Source: an uncultured Vampirovibrio sp.
GTDB lineage: Bacteria > Cyanobacteriota > Vampirovibrionia > Gastranaerophilales > Gastranaerophilaceae
Length of the DNA stretch: 11,593 bases
Assembly: GCA_910579975.1 (NCBI GenBank)
Contig: CAJTWU010000026.1
Coordinates: 12,452-24,044 of the forward strand
Direction of reading: 5' to 3'
The notes under the pieces were generated by a model that was not told where the DNA came from, searched no databases, and saw only the letters and a program-made list of their open reading frames with translations. Shown here in pieces: positions 8,314 to 11,593 of the stretch. Position numbers and translations under genes: made by a program. Positions within the stretch are counted from its first letter, which is position 1. The number at the start of each line of letters is the position of its first letter.

Positions 8314-8622
8314 TTACAACTCGCTTTTGATTTTTTGCGCTGCGTCTACCATACTTTTACCGATAGCCTCTAGCGCCTCTACCCCTAAATCTAAACCGAT
8401 TTTATGCGCTTTTTTCTTTGTTTCGTCTGTTTCGTTTTTATACTTTGCAGCAAGAATAAGTAAGCGCGAAACCGCTTTGTCTTTTTTCTTTTGCAAACTT
8501 GTATAGATCCAAGTTTTCGCAGCTGGAATAACTTTTTCCTCTATCACCTTTGTTACATACGGTTTTGAAAAAGCAAGAATCGGCAAAACCGTTTCTTTTA
8601 AAAGTTTTAATGTGTTTACCAT
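8314..8622 (-). CDS. Small phage protein in lysis module, unknown function (102 aa)
   Basis: Not recognised. It has a very strong Shine-Dalgarno, AGGAGGAG (8626-8633), which includes part of the TAG stop of the upstream peptidase gene, so it is tightly coupled. The protein is basic and almost wholly helical. Residues 8-24 (LKETVLPILAFSKPYV) and 51-61 (VSRLLILAAKY) are moderately hydrophobic or amphipathic, and the rest is Lys/Glu/Ala-rich. By position, right after an endolysin-like gene, it could be a holin or other membrane-active lysis factor. It lacks a convincing TM helix, however, so that role is inference from position only. It is the last gene of the unit, 20 nt before the terminator. 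Confidence 0.78.
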   Translation of the reverse strand: MVNTLKLLKETVLPILAFSKPYVTKVIEEKVIPAAKTWIYTSLQKKKDKAVSRLLILAAKYKNETDETKKKAHKIGLDLGVEALEAIGKSMVDAAQKIKSEL

Positions 8623-8631
8623 GATCTCCTC

Positions 8632-9024
8632 CTATGGTTTTATTTGAAAATAATTGCCTTTTTGGTTGCGATCCAAGCCTAAATGTACAAAATTTTTCTT
8701 TTTGTACCAGATTACCTCGTTAAATAAACCGGACGCGCAAGCCTTTTTATAAATATTTTCACAGTTAGAATTTGTTACGTCTGCGGCTGTTGCGGCTTTT
8801 CCCTCACAAATATGTAAAGAATTAGCAACTCCGCCCACTGCCGGACTGGCGTTATGCTTTTTGCAACGTCCGGGGCCAGTAACAATTAAACTAATATTTA
8901 ACATATATCTAAATGCCTGGAGCCTAATTAAAAACTCCGTATCGTAATTATACCGTCCACAACCGCAACGGCATGTTAGTTCTTCTTTTGTAAAGTTTTT
9001 AATTGGAACAGTAATTTGTGTCAT
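8632..9024 (-). CDS. Phage endolysin-like peptidase, M15 (D-Ala-D-Ala carboxypeptidase type, M15_3)
   Basis: Zinc peptidase expected to cut peptidoglycan peptides during lysis or entry. The 130-aa length fits the compact M15_3 phage family. Recognisable parts in order are NFTKEELTCRCGCG (10-23, the family's Cys-rich entry motif), TGPGRCKKHNASPAVGGVANS (49-69, equivalent to the usual S-G-Y-R-C...HN..VGG...S), then H71, D82 and H114 (in FVHLGLD) as the likely zinc ligands. Usually the first His and the Asp are spaced H-x6-D. Here the text is HICEGKAATAAD, H-x10-D, a four-residue expansion. The ATG overlaps the stop of the upstream small gene (ATGA, 9021-9024), with GGGGAG about 9 nt upstream. 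Confidence 0.88.
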   Translation of the reverse strand: MTQITVPIKNFTKEELTCRCGCGRYNYDTEFLIRLQAFRYMLNISLIVTGPGRCKKHNASPAVGGVANSLHICEGKAATAADVTNSNCENIYKKACASGLFNEVIWYKKKNFVHLGLDRNQKGNYFQIKP

Positions 9025-9266
9025 TTTTTATCACTCCCCAGCATTTTATCATATATCTTATCTATCTTTGTTTTCATATCGCCAAACTGTTCGCGTAAAA
9101 AATCAGTATCCTTTTTTGACGCGTATTCTGCTTTAACTTCTACCATTATCTCGCGTCTTGTTTCCGCTAATTCTTTTGGTGTAACAAAAAAATGGTATTG
9201 TACAAAAAATGCAAATACGGTCAGAATAATATACGGCATATAACCCTTTATCTTCTCAAAATCCAC
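9021..9266 (-). CDS. Small single-TM phage protein with coiled-coil tail (holin- or spanin-like candidate)
   Basis: An 81-aa protein with a hydrophobic helix at about residues 10-29 (MPYIILTVFAFFVQYHFFV) followed by a charged helical tail (ELAETRREIMVEVKAEY, then FLREQFGDMKTKIDKIYDKML). One N-terminal TM plus a coiled coil next to an endolysin gene fits an inner-membrane spanin (Rz type) or a small holin; this is inference from topology and position. The start at 9266 is GTG with a weak AGG about 10 nt upstream. An ATG at 9239 (Met10), preceded by AAAGGG, is a credible alternative start that would place the TM at the very N-terminus. The gene overlaps the peptidase gene by ATGA. Confidence 0.75.
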   Translation of the reverse strand: MDFEKIKGYMPYIILTVFAFFVQYHFFVTPKELAETRREIMVEVKAEYASKKDTDFLREQFGDMKTKIDKIYDKMLGSDKK

Positions 9267-9307
9267 TGGCGTTTTACCTAAAATATTTAATTGTGTTCGA
9301 CACCTCT

Positions 9308-9336
9308 ATTATGCGCTATAATCCTTAAAAATGCAA
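9308..9336 (-). promoter_or_regulatory. Candidate promoter of the lysis module
   Basis: On the minus strand, TTGCAT (9331-9336), a 17-nt spacer and CATAAT (9308-9313, 5/6) lie about 42 nt before the GTG at 9266, downstream of the RT terminator. The -35 is weak. A perfect 9-bp palindrome at 9355-9378 lies just upstream of it. Confidence 0.35.
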
Positions 9337-9354
9337 TATGTAACGCTATAAAAG

Positions 9355-9378
9355 TTTACATTATTTAAGTAATGTAAA
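9355..9378. repeat. AT-rich perfect palindrome between RT and lysis genes
   Basis: TTTACATTA (9355-9363) and TAATGTAAA (9370-9378) are perfect reverse complements with a 6-nt loop. Either a second, AT-only hairpin backing up the RT terminator, or a protein-binding site about 20 nt upstream of the candidate lysis-module -35. Nothing else in this intergenic stretch (9267-9419) looks coding. Confidence 0.5.
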
Positions 9379-9406
9379 GAAAATGGGGCATAAAAATTTA
9401 CGCCCC
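9376..9406 (-). terminator. Terminator after the DGR reverse transcriptase
   Basis: On the minus strand GGGGC (9402-9406) pairs with GCCCC (9385-9389). The stem is extended by a G-T wobble and A/T pairs, and followed by ATTTTCTTT. The wobble pairs only in the minus-strand transcript (it would be A/C on the plus strand), which supports the orientation. It starts 14 nt beyond the RT stop. Confidence 0.7.
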
Positions 9407-9419
9407 GGATTTCAAAGGA

Positions 9420-9755
9420 CTACGACAAGCTCTCTATAAGCCAATCTATTTGCTCTAAAGTATAGCCCATACGGAATACCCTGGCGTTAGGATCTTCGAC
9501 TTTTTCTAATTGGTGGAGTTCTTTTGTATCAACTTCATCCGATAAATCTTGATTGGCGTTTGTTACTTCAACAACCTTATGCGTATGGTCATTTATACCA
9601 GACTCACCGGCTGGAATTGCCCCGTTATCTATCCAGATAAATCGGTCAGCTCTTAACGATTCTAAAAAAGCCCTGGTTTCATTTGGAAAAATGTTTTTTA
9701 AATTTTCAACATCATATTTTGTTGCAATATCTGTATATTTTGGAAATCCGCGCAT
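9420..9755 (-). other. C-terminal module of the RT ORF (111 aa), possible independently translated protein
   Basis: Starts at Met359 of the RT ORF (MRGFPKYTDIATKYD). Visible traits are a helical N-terminal half (NLKNIFPNETRAFLESLRADRF), a Trp/Asp turn (IWIDNGAIPAGESG), an acidic middle and a C-terminal R-V-F-R-M-G-Y-T-L-E-Q-I helix. It has no RT motifs and no resemblance to the basic helical Avd accessory protein. From memory, short phage proteins beginning R-G-F-P-K with a downstream RF-x-W segment occur near tail-fibre genes, so this may be a phage tail-associated protein joined to the RT. Function unknown. Confidence 0.65.
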
Positions 9756-10829
9756 TTTTACCTCCTTTATTTGTTTTCTAGCGCTTTCAAATGCGACATC
9801 TAGGCCAATTTTTCTACGAAAATTATAAGTATTCCCAAAGCTGGCCCAACCATTAAATGACGATAATGTCGACGCATATTGAATAAGTGTAATACGTTTT
9901 TTGTTCAATCGTTCCGGCATTTTTGGAAGTTTCCGGCGTATTCTTTTTGCTGTACGTTTCTTTAATAAAACATATTCCGGAAAATGCCTATAACCAATAA
10001 AAGGGACTCCGTGATCACATCGCAAAATAATTTTTTTGCTTAACCGGAGTTTTAATTTTTCAGTAATAAATTTTTCTGCTAAATCTATTTTTTCTCTTAA
10101 TTCCTTTTTATCATCACTAAAAAAGGCTTTATCATCCATATATCGCGGTGCAGCTTTAATCTTTAAAACGTGCGCGACATACTGGTCTAATTCGTTCAAA
10201 TATAAATTACCCAGCCATTGACTTGTTAAATTGCCAATAGGTATATTTTTGCCGCCTCCTATTGAGAAAATTATATCTTTTATTAACGCGAGTATTTTTT
10301 TATCCTTAATCTTCTTTTCAACTACCGCATACATTTCCTCATGCGGTATACTAGGATAGAATTTTTTAATATCAATTAGCGCACAGTATTTATAATGCTT
10401 TACGTAATGCCAAACACGATTAGAACATTTGTGCTGCCCTTTTCCTTTTCTGCAAGCGTAACTATCATGTATAAATTGCTTTTCCCATATTGGTCTTAAT
10501 ACATTTACTAATGCGTGTTGTACAATCCTATCGGGATAAAGCGGTAATATATAAAGAGTTCTAGGTTTTGGATCTTTAATATCCCTCAACATGTATTCAC
10601 TTGTAGAAAATTTACCGCTTTCAAGGATATAAATTAAGTGTTGTAAATAGCGTTTAATGCGCTTTTCGCGTCTTATTAAATACTGCGCGCGTGTTTCATT
10701 ATCGCGTTGTTTATCTAAAATTTTTCGCACGTGGCTATTTCTCCCACGACCTTTTTTAGCTTTATTGAACGCGTCGCGCATATTTTCCATTGTTATAAAT
10801 TTTTCCCACAAATTGCCGTATCTTTTCAT
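9420..10829 (-). CDS. DGR reverse transcriptase with fused C-terminal phage-type module
   Basis: Error-prone reverse transcriptase that copies TR RNA into mutated cDNA for replacement of VR. The start MKRYGNLWEKFITMENMRDA is a familiar DGR-RT N-terminus. Motifs are LPLYPDRIVQHAL (95-107), LIDIKKFYPSI with catalytic Asp153 (151-161), IPIGNLTSQW (196-205, the DGR-type I-G-x-x-x-S-Q), RYMDD with Asp232/233 (229-233), GVPFIGYR (274-281) and the thumb-like SFNGWASFGNTYNFRRK (324-340). A typical DGR RT would end near residue 345-360. This one runs on in frame to 469 aa. Residue 359 is a Met preceded by a perfect AGGAGG, so the last 111 residues look like a once separate gene. The start is supported by AAGGGG 8 nt upstream (10838-10843). 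It lies 121 nt after TR. Confidence 0.95.
   Translation of the reverse strand: MKRYGNLWEKFITMENMRDAFNKAKKGRGRNSHVRKILDKQRDNETRAQYLIRREKRIKRYLQHLIYILESGKFSTSEYMLRDIKDPKPRTLYILPLYPDRIVQHALVNVLRPIWEKQFIHDSYACRKGKGQHKCSNRVWHYVKHYKYCALIDIKKFYPSIPHEEMYAVVEKKIKDKKILALIKDIIFSIGGGKNIPIGNLTSQWLGNLYLNELDQYVAHVLKIKAAPRYMDDKAFFSDDKKELREKIDLAEKFITEKLKLRLSKKIILRCDHGVPFIGYRHFPEYVLLKKRTAKRIRRKLPKMPERLNKKRITLIQYASTLSSFNGWASFGNTYNFRRKIGLDVAFESARKQIKEVKMRGFPKYTDIATKYDVENLKNIFPNETRAFLESLRADRFIWIDNGAIPAGESGINDHTHKVVEVTNANQDLSDEVDTKELHQLEKVEDPNARVFRMGYTLEQIDWLIESLS
9753..9766 (-). promoter_or_regulatory. Internal ribosome-binding site and start inside the RT ORF
   Basis: AGGAGG (9761-9766), five nt (TAAAA), then ATG (9753-9755), all in the RT reading frame. 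This is the best-spaced consensus site in the window after the 8626-8633 one. Out-of-frame TAA codons sit directly beside the AGGAGG (for example 9767-9769), as expected if an upstream gene once ended there. Confidence 0.65.
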
Positions 10830-10832
10830 GGT

Positions 10833-10875
10833 AAAAGCCCCTTACTTTCAGTTACCCTACTAACAAAGGGCTTTT
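10833..10875 (-). promoter_or_regulatory. Hairpin sequestering the RT Shine-Dalgarno
   Basis: On the minus strand AAAAGCCCTT (10866-10875) pairs with AAGGGGCTTTT (10833-10843), a 10-bp stem with one bulged G and a 22-nt loop. The 3' arm contains the AAGGGG (10838-10843) that serves the RT start at 10829. Base-pairing here would lower RT translation unless opened by ribosomes or a protein. Confidence 0.5.
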
Positions 10876-10887
10876 TTGTCGTGTGTT

Positions 10888-10907
10888 TTTCCTGGCGGAC
10901 CAGGAAA
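10888..10907 (-). other. Perfect hairpin with UNCG-type tetraloop in the TR-RT spacer
   Basis: TTTCCTGG and CCAGGAAA form a perfect 8-bp stem. On the minus strand the 4-nt loop is TCCG (UCCG in RNA, a UNCG tetraloop), closed by a G-C pair. It lies 43 nt downstream of the TR end, in the region that in the Bordetella DGR is structured and needed for priming. Confidence 0.6.
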
Positions 10908-10927
10908 GGATATAGGCCCAGCCGTCC

Positions 10928-10942
10928 GCAGCTGTTTGCTGC
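10928..10942 (-). other. Small hairpin immediately 3' of TR
   Basis: GCAGC (10928-10932) and GCTGC (10938-10942) form a 5-bp GC stem with a 5-nt loop, 8 nt past the TR end on the minus strand. Short, so only suggestive, but it is the TR-proximal part of the spacer. Confidence 0.35.
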
Positions 10943-10950
10943 ATTACGTA

Positions 10951-11062
10951 TCCAACCGCGCGCGCTGACATTCGTGTTCGTGTTCAAAGCCGAGTTATTG
11001 CCATTACGAGAGGAGGGGCCAGCATAACCGGAGTTATTCCAATTGCCGCCGCCTATCAGACG
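10951..11062 (-). repeat. DGR template repeat (TR), 112 bp
   Basis: Aligns without gaps to 11153-11264 (constant offset 202). Twelve mismatches at 10975, 10977, 10978, 10996, 10998, 10999, 11004, 11035, 11038, 11043, 11044 and 11056 are all A on the minus (coding) strand of TR, out of 25 adenines in it. The other 87 positions are identical. GC is 62/112. Beyond either end the similarity stops. Confidence 0.96.
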
Positions 11063-11126
11063 CCCGAATAGGTCTATAACCTTTAGATAGTACATTTTTT
11101 TTTACTTCCTTTACTTATAAATTTAT

Positions 11127-11593
11127 TTATTGTCTGGTACGGAGGGGACGGCTCCAACCGCGCGCGCTGACATTCGCGCCCGTGTTCAAAGCCGAGTCAA
11201 GGCCAGTACGAGAGGAGGGGCCAGCATAACCGGAGTGATACCAAGAGCCGCCGCCTAGCAGACGGTTTATAGATCCGTATTGACGCGGTGATGTTAGCGT
11301 ATTGCTACCGCTTGTAGCCCAACCAGATCCCCCACAAGGTCCGTATTCTTGCAAAATCATCCAAAGGCCACCACAGCAAGACTCACCGCCGTAGTTATTT
11401 ACCATACGTATGTTATTCTCATTTTTCCAACCGCCAGCTTTAGTACATGATGATTCAGCTTTTCCGCTAACAGCTTTAAGTGGGATTACGCCTAATTCAG
11501 ACATTGTAAAATCAATACTGGTAGGAAATTCCCAACCAACTAAACCGAGGTCTACTTCATGATCCCAAGCTGTACGAGAGCGAGTTGTAGAGC
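11127..11593 (-). CDS. DGR target: phage variable protein with C-type-lectin-like C-terminus (5' end outside window)
   Basis: The frame is open to the right edge, so the Met at 11504 is internal; 154 residues are visible. The text contains RMVNNYGGESCCGGLWMILQEYG followed by NRLLGGGSW...GPSSR...SALN...NVSARG. This is the pattern of C-type-lectin / formylglycine-generating-enzyme-like folds used as DGR targets, where the Gly-Gly-Ser-Trp strand and the final ARG strand frame a surface loop. The variable residues (S, Y, H, T, L, D, G, A plus one Leu) lie between them. Probable role: receptor-binding tail-fibre tip or similar displayed protein. Five cysteines occur in the visible part (SSC, SCC, PCG). 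The last 10 residues after the VR are unique (SRPLRTRQ). It is followed by TR after 64 nt. Confidence 0.88.
   Translation of the reverse strand, partial: STTRSRTAWDHEVDLGLVGWEFPTSIDFTMSELGVIPLKAVSGKAESSCTKAGGWKNENNIRMVNNYGGESCCGGLWMILQEYGPCGGSGWATSGSNTLTSPRQYGSINRLLGGGSWYHSGYAGPSSRTGLDSALNTGANVSARGWSRPLRTRQ
11153..11176 (-). promoter_or_regulatory. Candidate IMH (initiation of mutagenic homing) segment of VR
   Basis: The 3' 24 nt of VR are identical to TR and contain a GC-only run, GCGCGCGCGG, then TTGGA. In the Bordetella phage DGR, IMH is a GC-rich segment at the VR 3' end that fixes where cDNA integration begins. Just past it VR and TR differ at two adjacent bases (11151-11152 against 10949-10950), one of which is not an A in TR. 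This fits the IMH/IMH* boundary. Confidence 0.6.
11153..11264 (-). repeat. DGR variable repeat (VR), 112 bp, at the 3' end of the target gene
   Basis: Copy of TR with 12 adenine-only substitutions changing nine codons: Ile to Leu; Asn to Ser, Tyr, His, Thr, Leu, Asp and Gly; Thr to Ala. Two Asn codons near its 3' end are unchanged. It ends 24 nt before the target stop codon. Confidence 0.96.

Larger units (their letters stand above)
10830..11062 (-). ncRNA. DGR template RNA (TR plus TR-RT spacer)
   Basis: In studied DGRs the RNA spanning TR and the spacer toward the RT gene is the reverse-transcription template and contains structure needed for cDNA initiation. Here TR (10951-11062) and a 121-nt spacer (10830-10950) lie directly upstream of the RT. 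The spacer holds three hairpins. The extents are inferred from TR/VR homology and the RT start; a transcript end is not visible. Confidence 0.6.
8265..11593 (-). mobile_element. End of a prophage/phage segment with DGR and lysis module (partial)
   Basis: All genes from 8314 to the right edge are on the minus strand: a DGR target protein, TR, RT, a small one-TM protein, an M15 cell-wall peptidase and a small helical protein, closed by a terminator. Sequence style changes from the host part, with more CG dinucleotides, CGCG strings and stronger Shine-Dalgarno sites. Tail-fibre gene followed by lysis genes is a standard phage order. The integrase and other end lie outside the window. The exact boundary (attachment core) cannot be fixed from one end, but it should fall between 8153 and 8265. 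Confidence 0.75.

Noticed and set aside
9301..9322. Plus-strand promoter using the perfect TATAAT at 9317-9322
   Set aside because: The best upstream -35-like boxes have wrong spacing (15 or 20 nt), and it would only transcribe antisense to the RT.
9420..9755. RT C-terminal module as the Avd accessory protein
   Set aside because: Size is similar, but Avd is a basic four-helix bundle, while this segment is acidic in the middle and has Gly/Asp-rich turns.
10833..10875. Plus-strand intrinsic terminator (hairpin followed by TTTTTT)
   Set aside because: No plus-strand gene leads into it; the pairing better explains occlusion of the RT ribosome-binding site on the minus strand.
10657..11027. Plus-strand ORFs opposite the RT start and TR
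   Set aside because: Antisense shadows of the RT and of the stop-free TR; composition is not protein-like.
10826..11095. 89-aa ORF over TR as a protein-coding gene
   Set aside because: TR is expected to be open because it mirrors the VR frame; the rest of the ORF has no recognisable features. Kept only as a possible coupling frame, not listed as a gene.
1..11593. CRISPR arrays, tRNA or rRNA genes, insertion sequences
   Set aside because: No regularly spaced direct repeats, no cloverleaf with TTCGA-type arm plus CCA end, and no transposase or terminal repeats seen on either strand.

Overview
The window holds two unlike segments. Positions 1 to about 8160 are AT-rich chromosomal genes of a diderm (two-membrane) bacterium. 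Positions about 8265 to 11593 are part of a phage or prophage, read entirely from the minus strand, and carry a diversity-generating retroelement (DGR). The RND pump with a TolC-type channel implies an outer membrane. Low GC, together with hypothetical proteins whose N-termini carry a short S/T-F-K/R-G/A tag (ISFKG, PTFRAN), suggests gut Gastranaerophilales (Melainabacteria/Vampirovibrionia). That assignment is from remembered patterns and is moderate in confidence.

Host part. An RND inner-membrane efflux pump, cut at its 5' end by the window edge, is followed with a 4-nt ATGA overlap by its TolC-like outer-membrane channel. Next comes an 83-aa acidic protein behind a good promoter whose -10 box is framed by an 8-bp inverted repeat. 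A minus-strand multi-pass membrane protein with the ISFKG tag meets it stop codon to stop codon. Divergent from that gene by only 24 nt is a run of three plus-strand genes: a PnuC-type nicotinamide riboside/vitamin transporter, a 488-aa protein of unknown function with a PTFRAN tag, and a 100-aa membrane-anchored protein that overlaps it by ATGA.

Phage part, in minus-strand order from the right edge. (1) The C-terminal 154 residues of a phage variable protein of C-type-lectin-like type, with the variable repeat (VR, 11153-11264) near its 3' end. (2) The template repeat (TR, 10951-11062). TR and VR are both 112 bp and differ at 12 positions. All 12 are adenines in the coding-strand TR, and none of the other 87 positions differs, which is the signature of adenine-specific mutagenic retrohoming. 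(3) A structured 121-nt spacer with three hairpins. (4) The reverse transcriptase (IGNLTSQ and YMDD motifs), fused in frame to a 111-aa C-terminal module that begins at a methionine with its own perfect Shine-Dalgarno. (5) A terminator, then a lysis-type cassette: a one-TM small protein, an M15-type peptidoglycan peptidase and a small helical protein, closed by a strong terminator.

The likely logic is that the phage rewrites its receptor-binding protein through TR RNA, error-prone cDNA and replacement of VR. No avd accessory gene is visible between target and RT. The most unusual points are the RT fusion with its internal start site and the structured TR-RT spacer RNA, in which one hairpin buries the RT ribosome-binding site.
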